A stretch of DNA of 64,000 nt, from the NCBI RefSeq assembly GCF_011326725.1, contig NZ_JAANCO010000001.1, positions 1,116,001 to 1,180,000 on the forward strand, in the 5' to 3' direction. This stretch comes from Microbacterium excoecariae (GTDB taxonomy: Bacteria > Actinomycetota > Actinomycetes > Actinomycetales > Microbacteriaceae). The position numbers were made by a program, and so were the translations under genes. The notes under the pieces are model-generated. The model worked only from the letters and a program-made list of their open reading frames with translations. It had not been told where the DNA came from and made no database searches. Below are positions 41,442-50,187 of this stretch, in pieces. The first letter of the stretch is position 1; each line of letters begins with the position of its first letter.

Positions 41442-42179
41442 TCAGAGGTTGACCGTGATCTCCGCGTCGGCGCGCAGGTCATCGATCAGCTGCTGCGTCG
41501 CCGCGTTCTGCTGCTGCGTGATCGTCTGCTCTTCCAGCTGATCCCTCACGTCCTCGAACGCCGGGATCTCGGATCCGCTCTCCGCGGCCTCGGCCTGCTC
41601 CACGAGGGCGTCGTACTGGGCCTGCAGCTCCGCCTCCGTGGGCTCCTCGATCTCGGCCTCCTGGGCAATGAGCCCGTCGATCTGAAACTGCGCGGCCGCG
41701 TCCTGACGGACCTGATCCTCGTCCACGCCCTGCTCGGCGAACGCGTCGATCACGGCGGCGACGTCCTCCAGGCCGGCCTGGTCCGCGACGCCCTGCAGCA
41801 CGTCGTCGACGTCCGCGTCCGTCGCCTCGATTCCCGCGTCGCTCGCCGCCTGGGTGAGCAGCCGATTGTTCACGAGCAGATCGGCGGTCTCCGTCTTCAG
41901 CGCTTCCTGGTCGACCTCCTCGCCCGTGCTGGAGGCGCTCAGGGCCGCCGACTGCAGCCGAGTCTCGTAGGCCGTGCGGAACTCGTCGATCCCGATCTCG
42001 TCGCCGTTGACGACGGCGACGACGTCCGGCACGCCCTCGAGGTCGGCCTCGGGCGTCGCGGCCTCCGCGGACGCGCTCGCCGTGGGCTCCGCCGCGTCGT
42101 CGTCGGTCGCCGCGCATCCGGCGAGGGCGAGCGTTGCGACGGCCGCCGCGGCGAAAAGGGCACGGGCGCGACGGGTCAT
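41442..42179 (-). CDS. SurA N-terminal-domain lipoprotein
   Basis: A 245-residue lipoprotein (lipobox LAGC) with an acidic Ala/Glu-rich linker and then a SurA/PrsA-like N-terminal chaperone domain (VVAVVNGDEIGIDEFRTAYE, LLVNNRLLTQAASDAGIEATDADVDD). The parvulin isomerase domain that would follow in PrsA is absent. The C-terminus is instead a glutamine-rich helix. It is probably an extracytoplasmic folding helper or a degenerate foldase. AGGAG precedes the ATG at 42179. Confidence 0.82.
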   Translation of the reverse strand: MTRRARALFAAAAVATLALAGCAATDDDAAEPTASASAEAATPEADLEGVPDVVAVVNGDEIGIDEFRTAYETRLQSAALSASSTGEEVDQEALKTETADLLVNNRLLTQAASDAGIEATDADVDDVLQGVADQAGLEDVAAVIDAFAEQGVDEDQVRQDAAAQFQIDGLIAQEAEIEEPTEAELQAQYDALVEQAEAAESGSEIPAFEDVRDQLEEQTITQQQNAATQQLIDDLRADAEITVNL

Positions 42180-42294
42180 GGGGGCTCCTGAACGAGTGAA
42201 CATCCCGGCGAGGCTACACCGCGCGCTGGGGTGGCGGATGAGCGCGCCGTCAGGAATCCCCCGCCAGCGCGCGCGAGCTGGCAGGATGCGCGGC

Positions 42295-42792
42295 ATGACC
42301 ACCCACGACGCGGCGCCGGGCCGGCGCGACGAGACGCCGGACGAACGAGCCGACCGCAACTGGCTGGAGGTGCTGCAGGAGCTGCGCGTGCTGCAAACGG
42401 GCACCCAGATCCTCACGGGTTTTCTTCTCGCCATCGTGTTCCAGTCGCGCTTCGACGATCTGTCGGACGGGCAGCGGGCGTTCTACCTCGGGCTCGTCGT
42501 GCTGTCGGCGCTGAGCGCCGTCGTTGCGCTGGCACCCGTGGCGCTCCACCGCGGCCTCTTCGCGCGGGGGCGCAAACGGCGCACGGTCCGCTTCGGGCAC
42601 GTGGCCCTCATCGTCGCGCTCGCGACCATCTCGATCCTGCTCGTCGGGGTCGTCGCGTTCATCTTCGACATCGTGGTGGGGCGCGGCGCGGCGATCGGTG
42701 CGGCCGCCGGCCTCGGCGCCGTCGTCGCCGTGCTGTGGATCGCGGCACCGCTCGCGCTCCGCGCCGGCGGCGGGCGGGGGGAGGCATCGTGA
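42295..42792 (+). CDS. DUF6328 membrane protein
   Basis: A 165-residue protein with a polar N-terminus (ERADRNWLEVLQELRVLQTG) and four predicted helices (for example TQILTGFLLAIVFQSRF and VALIVALATISILLVGVVAF). The motif ELRVLQTGTQILTGFLL is typical of DUF6328. The ATG has CAGGAT 7 nt upstream and no Shine-Dalgarno sequence, so it may be leaderless. It overlaps the next gene by 4 bp. No function is known. Confidence 0.8.
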   Translation: MTTHDAAPGRRDETPDERADRNWLEVLQELRVLQTGTQILTGFLLAIVFQSRFDDLSDGQRAFYLGLVVLSALSAVVALAPVALHRGLFARGRKRRTVRFGHVALIVALATISILLVGVVAFIFDIVVGRGAAIGAAAGLGAVVAVLWIAAPLALRAGGGRGEAS

Positions 42793-43847
42793 CCGACGCG
42801 GGGGAGCAGCGCGGGTGGCGCGTGGATGTCGTCTCGGATCCGGGAATCGCGACGCGCGCCGCCCGCGACGTGATCGCTGCCGCGGACGGGGGAGCGGCCG
42901 AGGGGCCGTACGAGATGCGGCACGAGCGCCGCCGGATTCCGCTGCGCGACGACGGCTCGCTCGACCTCGATGAGATCCGCCAGTGGTCGACGGCGGGCGA
43001 GGCCGACATGCTCGTGATCGTCACCGAGATTCCGCGGCGGGCGGGCGCACGCCCGAAGATCTCGGCGCTGCACTTCTCCGAGCGCCTGGCGATCATCTCG
43101 CTGCCCGCGCTCGGCTGGATGCGCGTGCACGCGCACCTGCGTCGGGTGCTGTTCGACTCGCTCGACGCGTTGGCGGCGGGAACGGATCCCGACATCCGCG
43201 CCGGGCGCATGCGATTTGGGACGGTGCACGAGCAGGCCTCGGATACGGGGCGATCGGTCTATATCGACTCGCCGTGGTGGCGCCCGAGGCGCACCGCGCT
43301 CGTTCTCGGCATGGTGCGAACGAACGAGCCGCTCGCGGTCGTGCCGAAGCTCTCCGGCGTGTTGACCGCGGCCACGGCGACGGGTGCCTTCGGCGTGTTC
43401 TATTCGTCGATCTGGCGGATGGCCGCAGCCCTGCCCACGTGGCGACTGGCCCTGATCGCGGTCGCGGCGATCGCCGCGATGGTCGTCTGGCTGATCGTAT
43501 CGAACCGCCTGTGGGAGCGTTCCCGTCAGCACGGCAGTCTCGTCGAGGCGACGATGTACAACGCCTCGACCGTCATCACGCTCGCGCTCGCCGTCACGGC
43601 CCTCTACCTCTCGCTGACCGTGGGAATCTTCGTGACGGCGATCGTCGTCATCGAGGCCGGCTTCATGGCGAGCGTCCTGGGGCGGGAGGTCGATCTCGGG
43701 ACGTATGCCGAGATCGCGTGGTTGAGCGCCTCGATGGGAACGGTGGCGGGCGCCCTGGGGTCGAACTTCGACAGCCGCGATCACATCACGGAGCTCACGC
43801 AGGGCACGCGCCGCGCGCACCGCTACGCCCCGCGCGGCGAAGAGTGA
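42789..43847 (+). CDS. Membrane protein of unknown function
   Basis: A 352-residue protein I cannot name. The N-terminal about 180 residues are soluble (RVDVVSDPGIATRAARDVIA, ADMLVIVTEIPRRAG, SERLAIISLPALGWM). The C-terminal half has four or five membrane helices (about 190-330). It begins at a GTG overlapping the stop of the DUF6328 gene, so the two proteins probably work together. The first half recalls proteins that handle a reductase-like or signalling fold, but no catalytic motif is evident. Confidence 0.75.
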   Translation: MTDAGEQRGWRVDVVSDPGIATRAARDVIAAADGGAAEGPYEMRHERRRIPLRDDGSLDLDEIRQWSTAGEADMLVIVTEIPRRAGARPKISALHFSERLAIISLPALGWMRVHAHLRRVLFDSLDALAAGTDPDIRAGRMRFGTVHEQASDTGRSVYIDSPWWRPRRTALVLGMVRTNEPLAVVPKLSGVLTAATATGAFGVFYSSIWRMAAALPTWRLALIAVAAIAAMVVWLIVSNRLWERSRQHGSLVEATMYNASTVITLALAVTALYLSLTVGIFVTAIVVIEAGFMASVLGREVDLGTYAEIAWLSASMGTVAGALGSNFDSRDHITELTQGTRRAHRYAPRGEE

Positions 43848-43891
43848 CGAGCGCGACGACCCGAAAGCCGTACCCCGCTCGGAATTGGTGT

Positions 43892-43921
43892 TACGCTCAT
43901 CGACGGATTGAAACGTTCCAA
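43892..43921 (+). promoter_or_regulatory. Rhamnosidase promoter with LacI-type operator
   Basis: TACGCT (43892-43897) is a -10 hexamer, giving a start near 43904. TTGAAACGTTCCAA (43908-43921) is a palindrome with 12 of 14 positions symmetric and a central CG, just downstream of the start. Its core TGAAACGTTCCA matches the rhamnose-transporter operator TGAATCGATTCA at 9 of 12 positions. Confidence 0.6.
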
Positions 43922-43938
43922 GTTCCGAGAGGACAACG

Positions 43939-46572
43939 ATGTCACACGCCGTCACGCGCACACGGGTGGGCCGCCGCGGTGCGCCCCCCTTCCTGCCGAC
44001 CTCCCGCCCGTCGCTCACGTGGGTCGTGGAAGGAGCGGACGCGGGGTGGCTTCAGGCGGGTGCAGCGCTCGAGCTGCGGAGGGCCGACGGCACCCGGGAG
44101 CGCGTCGACCACACGGGCCGCGACAGCGCGAACGTGGCGTGGCCCTTTGCCCCGCTCGCGGCCTACGACACCGTCGAGGTGCGCGTCTCCGCCCTGTCGG
44201 AGGCGGGGGAGCGCGCCGCATTCTCGGAGTGGACGCCTGTCGCAACGGGGCCGCTGGGCGCGGATGAGTGGACGGCCCCGTTCATCGCGAGCCGGGACGA
44301 CCACTCGGAGGCGTGCGCACCCGACGTGACGGTCGCGCGCGGCGCGACGGCCGCGGATGTCCGCGCCGATCTTGCCGCTGACGACGCGGACCGCGGCGTC
44401 ACGCGGCTGCGTCGCATTGTCGATATCGACCGGCCCGTCACGCGGGCGCTGCTGTCGTACACGGGGCACGGCATCGTCGAGCTCACGATCGACGGCCGCG
44501 AGGTGTCGGACGACCTTCTCGCCCCGGGGTGGACGGCCTATGCCGACCGCCTCCTTTTCCGCACCGTCGATGTGACCGCGGAGCTGGCCGAAGGGACGCG
44601 GATCCTCGGGGCGCGCGTCGCGCCGGGGTGGTACGCCGAGCACTTCGGGTTCGACGGCGACTTCCGCCGCACCTGGCACGGGCAGCGCGCGCTCTCGGCG
44701 CAGCTGCGCGTGGAGTTCGCGGACGGGACGACCGAGACGATCGTCACCGACGAGACTTGGGAGGCGAGCGTCGCGGGCGCCGTGAGGTTCTCCAGCATCT
44801 ACCAGGGCGAACGCTACGACGCGCGCCGCGAAGACAACGCCCTCGCGACGGCGGGTCCGTTCCCGGGCGCGGCCCCCGCCGTGCGGGTCGCCGCGGACCC
44901 GGCCCGGCTGCGTCCGGCCGAGCTGCCGCCCGTCCGCGTGACCGAGACGCGCGATGTGGTCGCGCGGCTCGCGGACGCCGATGGCGGCGTCATCCTCGAC
45001 TTCGGCCAGAACCTCGTGGGGCGCCTGCGGATCCGGCTGACGGCCGAGGCAGGGACCGTCGTGACCCTGCGTCACGCCGAGGTCCTCGAGCAGGGGGAGC
45101 TCGGGACGCGCCCCCTGCGCTTCGCCGCCGCGAGCGACACCTATGTCGCGGCGGGGGCGCCGGCGGAATGGGCCCCGCGCTTCACCTTCCACGGCTTCCG
45201 GTACGCGCAGGTCGACGGCGTGTCCGCTGACCAGATCGAAGTCGTCGCCGAGGTCCTGCACACCGACCTCGTGCGCACCGGGACCCTCCGCACGGGCGTG
45301 GCCGACCTCGACCGCCTGCACGAGAACGTCATCTGGGGCACGCGCGGCAACTTCGTGACGCTTCCGACGGATTGCCCGCAGCGCGACGAGCGCCTCGGCT
45401 GGACGGGGGACATCCAGGTCTTCGCGCCCACGGCGTCGTTCCTCTTCGACGTCGACGGGTTCCTCTCGTCGTGGCTCGAGGACTTCGCCGCCGATCAGGC
45501 GCGCCTCGGCGGCGTCGGCCCGCTGTACTCGCCCCTCATCGATCAGGATCTGTTCGCCCCGACCCCCATGGCGGCCTGGAGCGATGCGGCGACGGTCGTG
45601 CCGACGGTGCTCTACGAGCGCTTCGGCGACCGCGATGTGCTCGAACGGCAGTTCGCGAGCATGTCCGCTTGGGTCGACCGGGTCGCGCAGGAGGCGCCCG
45701 ACGGGCACTGGCACACGGGCATGCAGCTCGCCGACTGGCTCGATCCGTCGGCGCCCGCGGACCGGCCGTTCGAGGCGCAGACGGATCCGTACCTCGTCGC
45801 CACCGCGTACTACGCGCGTTCCGCGGCCCTGACCGCCCGCGCGGCGCGAATCCTCGACCGGGCGGAGGACGCGGCGCGGTTCGAGGCGCTCGCCGACTCG
45901 GCGCGCCAGGCGTTCCAGCGCGAGTACGTCTTCGCGGACGGGCGCCTCGCGTCCGATTCCCAGACCGCGTACGCGCTGGCGATCGTGTTCGAGCTCCTCC
46001 CGGATGAGCTGTACGCCCCGGCCGGCCAGCGCCTGGCGACGATCGTCGCGGAGGGTGGCCACCGCATCGGGACGGGTTTCGTCGGCACACCCATCGTCAG
46101 CGACGCGCTGACCGTCACGGGTCACCGAGAGGCGGCGCAGGGCATGCTGCGGACGGCGGAGCTGCCCAGTTGGCTCTACCCCGTCTCGCGCGGCGCCACG
46201 ACGGTGTGGGAGCGGTGGGACTCGATGCTCCCGGACGGCACGATCAACCCGGGCGAGATGACGAGCTTCAACCACTACGCGCTCGGAGCGGTGGCGGACT
46301 GGATGCACCGGGACGTGGGCGGCATTGCGCCGCTGGAACCCGGGTACCGCCGCGTGCTCGTCCGGCCGCGCGCCGGCCTCACCGCCGCGGCCGAGGCCAG
46401 CTACTCGTCGGTATACGGCGAGATCCGCGTGGCCTGGTCGGCCCTCGAGCCCGAGCGCGGAGAGCTCAGCCCACTCGCGGTGACCGTGACCCTCCCCGCC
46501 AACACGACGGCCGTGATCGACCTTCCCGGGCGCGAGGCGCTCGAGGTCGGATCCGGGACCCACACCTTCTAG
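43939..46572 (+). CDS. Alpha-L-rhamnosidase (GH78)
   Basis: An 877-residue GH78 enzyme without a signal peptide, so intracellular. The order is an N-terminal beta domain, alpha-L-rhamnosidase N domain (about 140-320, APGWYAEHFGFDGDFRRTWH), a concanavalin-like domain (LDFGQNLVGRLRIRL), the (alpha/alpha)6 barrel with the family signature LPTDCPQRDERLGWTGD and GATTVWERWDSM, and a C-terminal beta domain. It releases terminal L-rhamnose from rhamnosides. GAGAGGA precedes the ATG. It is co-transcribed with an MFS carrier and carries an operator resembling that of the rhamnose importer. Confidence 0.93.
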   Translation: MSHAVTRTRVGRRGAPPFLPTSRPSLTWVVEGADAGWLQAGAALELRRADGTRERVDHTGRDSANVAWPFAPLAAYDTVEVRVSALSEAGERAAFSEWTPVATGPLGADEWTAPFIASRDDHSEACAPDVTVARGATAADVRADLAADDADRGVTRLRRIVDIDRPVTRALLSYTGHGIVELTIDGREVSDDLLAPGWTAYADRLLFRTVDVTAELAEGTRILGARVAPGWYAEHFGFDGDFRRTWHGQRALSAQLRVEFADGTTETIVTDETWEASVAGAVRFSSIYQGERYDARREDNALATAGPFPGAAPAVRVAADPARLRPAELPPVRVTETRDVVARLADADGGVILDFGQNLVGRLRIRLTAEAGTVVTLRHAEVLEQGELGTRPLRFAAASDTYVAAGAPAEWAPRFTFHGFRYAQVDGVSADQIEVVAEVLHTDLVRTGTLRTGVADLDRLHENVIWGTRGNFVTLPTDCPQRDERLGWTGDIQVFAPTASFLFDVDGFLSSWLEDFAADQARLGGVGPLYSPLIDQDLFAPTPMAAWSDAATVVPTVLYERFGDRDVLERQFASMSAWVDRVAQEAPDGHWHTGMQLADWLDPSAPADRPFEAQTDPYLVATAYYARSAALTARAARILDRAEDAARFEALADSARQAFQREYVFADGRLASDSQTAYALAIVFELLPDELYAPAGQRLATIVAEGGHRIGTGFVGTPIVSDALTVTGHREAAQGMLRTAELPSWLYPVSRGATTVWERWDSMLPDGTINPGEMTSFNHYALGAVADWMHRDVGGIAPLEPGYRRVLVRPRAGLTAAAEASYSSVYGEIRVAWSALEPERGELSPLAVTVTLPANTTAVIDLPGREALEVGSGTHTF

Positions 46573-46603
46573 TTTCCTCACCTATCTGTTCGAAGGAGAA
46601 CCC

Positions 46604-47869
46604 ATGACCACCCCCTCGACGCGTCACTCCTGGTGGGTCGCCACGCTCGCCGGAATGGTGTCGTACCTCGACGCCGGCGCGATCGTGACGACCGGTACCG
46701 CGCTCGTCATCTATCGCGAGGCGTTCGGCTTCGACGACCTCCAGTTCGGGACGCTGTCCGCGCTCTTGACGATCTCGATCGCCGTCGGCGCGCTCGTCGG
46801 CGGACCCGCTGGCGACCGCCTCGGGCGCAAGCCCGTCTTCCTCGCGACCCTGTCGCTCTTCGCGGTCGGCGCGCTCGTGCTGACCTTCGCGACCGGCACC
46901 TCCATGCTGTTCCCCGGCGTGATCCTCCTCGGCTTCGCGGCGGGGGCGGACCTGCCCGTCTCGCTGTCGATGGTGGCGGAGGCGGCCACGGACGCGAACC
47001 GCGGAAAGCTCATCTCGTTCTCGCACATCCTCTGGATGGCCGGCGTGATCGTCGTCAGCCTGCTGGGAACCCTCTTCGGCGACCTCGGCGTGCTGGGCGC
47101 GCGGATCCTGTACGGCCACCTCCTCGTCGTCTCGCTCGTGGTCCTCGTCCTGCGCATGGGCCTGCCCGAGTCGCAGGCGTGGCGCAACAGCCGCGCCATC
47201 GCCGTCGTCCAGCCGGGGGAGGGGCGCGGCCTCCGCGGCCTCGCCGAGCTGCGTCGCCCGCGGTATCTCGCGGCGATCGTCGCGACCGGCCTGTTCTACG
47301 CGCTCGTCAACATCGCCGCGAACACGAACGGGCAGTTCAGCAGCCTCCTGTACGTCGAGGTCGCCGGCGCAAAGGTGTCGCAGGCCTCGCTCATCTCGAT
47401 GATCATCACCTTCGTCAGCGCGGGCTCGCTCCTCCTCATGATGCGCATCGTGGACGGCCGCACGCGGATGGCGTGGTTCACCGCGATGGCGGCGCTGAGC
47501 ATCGTCGCCTTCCTGATCCCGGGCATCGGTGGGGTCTCCATCGCGACGCTCGCGATCTTCGGCGTGCTCTACTCGATCGCGGGCGCGGTCGCGGGCGAGC
47601 CGATGTACAAGGTGTGGTCGCAGGAGCTCTTCCCGACCTCGATCCGCGCCACCGCGCAGTCGATCACGATCGCGTTCACGCGGCTCGTTGCGGCGGCCGT
47701 GGCGATCTTCACGCCTGCTCTGATCTCGTACGGCCCGTCGATCATCTTCTACTTCATGGTGGCGACGAGCGTCGTGGCGTTCGCCATCGGGATCTTCTGG
47801 ATCGCGCGGATGCCGCGCGCAACCGACGACGATCCCGCGCTCCGCGGGGACCGCGCCGAGGCGCGCTGA
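46604..47869 (+). CDS. MFS sugar transporter, probably for rhamnosides
   Basis: A 421-residue carrier with 12 predicted helices. It has the sugar-porter motifs GGPAGDRLGRKPVF (loop 2-3) and PESQAW after helix 6, plus a late QELFPTSIRATAQS corresponding to the second-half PETKG/RGT region. AAGGAG precedes the ATG. It lies 31 bp downstream of the rhamnosidase, so it probably brings in the intact rhamnoside that the cytosolic GH78 enzyme then cleaves. A strong terminator follows. Confidence 0.88.
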   Translation: MTTPSTRHSWWVATLAGMVSYLDAGAIVTTGTALVIYREAFGFDDLQFGTLSALLTISIAVGALVGGPAGDRLGRKPVFLATLSLFAVGALVLTFATGTSMLFPGVILLGFAAGADLPVSLSMVAEAATDANRGKLISFSHILWMAGVIVVSLLGTLFGDLGVLGARILYGHLLVVSLVVLVLRMGLPESQAWRNSRAIAVVQPGEGRGLRGLAELRRPRYLAAIVATGLFYALVNIAANTNGQFSSLLYVEVAGAKVSQASLISMIITFVSAGSLLLMMRIVDGRTRMAWFTAMAALSIVAFLIPGIGGVSIATLAIFGVLYSIAGAVAGEPMYKVWSQELFPTSIRATAQSITIAFTRLVAAAVAIFTPALISYGPSIIFYFMVATSVVAFAIGIFWIARMPRATDDDPALRGDRAEAR

Positions 47870-47886
47870 GCGAACCACGCCACACG

Positions 47887-47925
47887 GGAGGTGGCCCGGA
47901 CCTCGGTCCGGGCCACCTCCTTTTT
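47887..47925. terminator. Rho-independent terminator with T-tract
   Basis: A 16-bp stem (47887-47902 with 47905-47920) closing tightly, followed by TTTTT at 47921-47925. It ends the rhamnosidase/MFS operon; the symmetric stem may also serve the convergent MarR gene. Confidence 0.88.
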
Positions 47926-47933
47926 GCGCGGGA

Positions 47934-48497
47934 TCAGGCGTGCGGGTGGCCCGGCATCTCGGCCGTCTCGACGAGCTGGGCGAAGAAGCGGATGACGACG
48001 TCGCGTTCGGCCGCAGTCAGCGAGGCGGCGACCTGGAATCTCCGGGCGTGGGTGCGCCCCACGCTCTCGCGGGCCGAGATGCGCGTCTCCTCGGTGATCT
48101 CGATCGCGAGGCTGCGTCGGTCGCTGGGGTGGGGGTGGCGGGTGACGTGGCCGCCCTTCGCGAGGCGGTCGAGCAGCTTTGTGGTGGAGGCCGTCGAGAT
48201 GCCGAGGTGCTGCGCGATGGAACTGGGGGTGGCGACCGTGTCCTGGCTGCGGCAGGCCACGAGGAAGCGCAGGGCGCGCATGTCCGTGTCCCCGAGCTTC
48301 ATGTAGCGCTGCGAGGCCTCGCTCATGGCGCGCTCGGTCTCGCGCCATCGGTGCATCGCCTCGAGGACCTCGACCACCTGCGCGACGTCGTTCCCCGAGA
48401 GGTGGTCGCGCGCGACAATCTCGCTTTCCGGGTCAAGGATCCGCGGGTCGAGCATCGTGAAACGCCCCTCGGTCGTCGGCTCTCGGTCTGCTGTCAC
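47934..48497 (-). CDS. crtR: MarR-family regulator of the carotenoid operon
   Basis: A 187-residue MarR protein. The winged helix spans about residues 55-130 (DMRALRFLVACRSQ, ATPSSIAQHLGISTASTTKLLDRLAKGG, VTRHPHPSDRRSLAIEIT) with dimerisation helices on either side. It is divergent from idi-crt. The same layout in Corynebacterium glutamicum involves CrtR, a MarR repressor that responds to geranylgeranyl diphosphate, so I use that symbol by analogy. The GTG start at 48497 has TAAGAT exactly 6 nt upstream (leaderless). Confidence 0.85.
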   Translation of the reverse strand: MTADREPTTEGRFTMLDPRILDPESEIVARDHLSGNDVAQVVEVLEAMHRWRETERAMSEASQRYMKLGDTDMRALRFLVACRSQDTVATPSSIAQHLGISTASTTKLLDRLAKGGHVTRHPHPSDRRSLAIEITEETRISARESVGRTHARRFQVAASLTAAERDVVIRFFAQLVETAEMPGHPHA

Positions 48498-48503
48498 GAG
48501 ATG

Positions 48504-48560
48504 ATCTTACGACGAAAGTAGATATCTTCCGTGCTAGTAGTTAGATTGGCGAGTAATTAA
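48504..48560. promoter_or_regulatory. Divergent crtR/idi promoter region with palindrome
   Basis: An AT-rich island in a GC-rich region. TAAGAT (minus strand, 48504-48509) is the -10 of the MarR gene. AGATATCT (48520-48527) is an 8-bp perfect palindrome lying between its -10 and -35. For the idi side, TTAGAT (48541-48546) and TAATTA (48554-48559) are possible -10 elements. The MarR protein is expected to bind here. Confidence 0.55.
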
Positions 48561-48574
48561 CCGAAGGAGTGGAA

Positions 48575-49147
48575 GTGCACGCCACCACAGAACGCGTCGT
48601 CCTGCTCGACGACAGCGGCCGTCCCACGGGCGTCACCGACAAGGCGACGGTCCACCACGCCGCGACGCCGCTCCACCTCGCCTTCTCGTGCCACGTCGTC
48701 GACGATGACGGCCGTGTGCTCCTCACCCGCCGGGCTCTCACGAAGCGCGCCTGGCCAGGAACCTGGACGAACGCGTTCTGCGGGCACCCCGCGCCGTTCG
48801 AGCCGATCCCCGACGCCGTCGAGCGCCGCGCGCAGGATGAGCTCGGCCTCCGTGTGGCCGACATGAGACTCGCCCTGCCCGACTTCCGGTACCGCGCCGT
48901 CGATGCCAGCGGCGTGGTCGAGAATGAGATCTGCCCCGTGTATCTCGCGCGCCCGGCGTCACCCCTCCGCCCGGTTCCCGAGGAAGTCATGGACACGCGC
49001 TGGGTCGAGGCGCACGACCTCGCCGCGGCGCTGCAGGCGGCCCCGTGGGCCTTCAGCCCCTGGCTCGTGATGCAGGCGCGGCAGCTGTCGGGCGCCTCCG
49101 GGGTCATCGGCGCCCACGCGTGGCAACGAGCGGAGGCGGCCGCGTGA
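48575..49147 (+). CDS. idi: Isopentenyl-diphosphate delta-isomerase, type I
   Basis: A 190-residue NUDIX-fold isomerase. Landmarks are LHLAFSCHVVDDDGRVLLTRR, the catalytic Cys in TNAFCGHP and the Glu in VENEICPVY. It interconverts isopentenyl and dimethylallyl diphosphate, supplying prenyl building blocks for carotenoids. I place the start at the GTG at 48575, 5 nt after AAGGAG (48564-48569); a GTG at 48569 overlaps the Shine-Dalgarno sequence itself. Its stop overlaps the crtE start. Confidence 0.93.
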   Translation: MHATTERVVLLDDSGRPTGVTDKATVHHAATPLHLAFSCHVVDDDGRVLLTRRALTKRAWPGTWTNAFCGHPAPFEPIPDAVERRAQDELGLRVADMRLALPDFRYRAVDASGVVENEICPVYLARPASPLRPVPEEVMDTRWVEAHDLAAALQAAPWAFSPWLVMQARQLSGASGVIGAHAWQRAEAAA

Positions 49148-50187
49148 GCGCCGTCGCGACGCGGGGCGACGTCGACGCCGTGCTCGAGGAGTTCTTCGCC
49201 GCGCGCGTCGCACGGGCGGCCGCCGTGGGGAGCGCGCACGAGGCGCTCTGGCGCCGCGCGGCGGAATCGTCGCGCGGCGGAAAGCGGCTCCGCCCCCTGC
49301 TTGTCAGGAGCGCGCACGACGCCTACGGCGGATCCGAGCCGTCCGATGCCGTCCTCATCGCGGCCGCGTTCGAGGTCATGCACACGGCCCTCCTCCTGCA
49401 CGACGATGTCCTGGACGGCGACCTCGTGCGGCGGGGGCACCCGAACCTCGCCGGGCGGTTCGCCGAGGACGCGCTCGGCGCCGGAGTGGCCCCGCGCCCG
49501 TCGACGGCCTGGGGTTCCGGATCCGCTCTCCTGGCTGGCGACCTCCTCCTCAGCGCGACGCACGCGTTGGTCGCGCGCGTGCGCGCCGATACGCGGGGTC
49601 GGATCCACGAGATCGTCGACGATTGCCTGGACCTCACGGCGGCCGGCGAGCACGCGGATATCGGCTTCGCGCTCGGGACTCTCGCCCCCACGCCCGAGGA
49701 CATCCTGCGCATGATGGCGCGCAAGACCGCCGCGTACTCGTTCTCGGCGCCGCTTCGCGCCGGGGCCGTGCTGGCGGGCGCGGGCGAGGACGCCCTCGCC
49801 GCACTCGACGAGATCGGGACCGACATGGGCGTCCTTTTCCAGCTCCGCGACGACATGCTCGGGGTATTCGGGACCGTCGCGCGCACAGGAAAGACCGCGA
49901 CGGGCGACCTTCGAGAGGGCAAGCGCACCCTTCTCGTCGCCCACGCCGAGGGACACCCGGCCTGGGAGGCGGTCTCTCATCTGTTCGGCCGGCGCGGCCT
50001 CGACGACAACGACGCGGCCCGCCTGCGCGAGGCGCTCGTTGCGAGCGGCGCGGCGGCCGACATGGAGCGCTTCATTGCCGACCGACACGAGCGGATCCGC
50101 GCCCGCATCGCGGACGCCGCGCTGCCGGGCGTCCTCGCGCGAGAGCTCACGCGCCTCGCGCGCCATTCCATGGAGCGTGACGCGTGA
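49144..50187 (+). CDS. crtE: Geranylgeranyl diphosphate synthase
   Basis: A 347-residue trans-prenyltransferase. The first aspartate-rich motif is DDVLD at residues 87-91, with GGKRLRP before it, and the second is LRDDMLG. The Ala-Leu-Leu residues ahead of the first motif suit a C20 product. It elongates farnesyl or dimethylallyl diphosphate to geranylgeranyl diphosphate for phytoene formation. The GTG start overlaps the idi stop, and its stop overlaps crtB. Confidence 0.93.
   Translation: MSAVATRGDVDAVLEEFFAARVARAAAVGSAHEALWRRAAESSRGGKRLRPLLVRSAHDAYGGSEPSDAVLIAAAFEVMHTALLLHDDVLDGDLVRRGHPNLAGRFAEDALGAGVAPRPSTAWGSGSALLAGDLLLSATHALVARVRADTRGRIHEIVDDCLDLTAAGEHADIGFALGTLAPTPEDILRMMARKTAAYSFSAPLRAGAVLAGAGEDALAALDEIGTDMGVLFQLRDDMLGVFGTVARTGKTATGDLREGKRTLLVAHAEGHPAWEAVSHLFGRRGLDDNDAARLREALVASGAAADMERFIADRHERIRARIADAALPGVLARELTRLARHSMERDA

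Noticed and set aside
43942..46581. Very long open frames opposite real genes (also 53931-55910 minus and 16882-19695 minus)
   Set aside because: They are produced by high GC and third-position G/C. Their translations are Arg/Ala/Gly-rich without domains, and the opposite strand encodes clear protein families.
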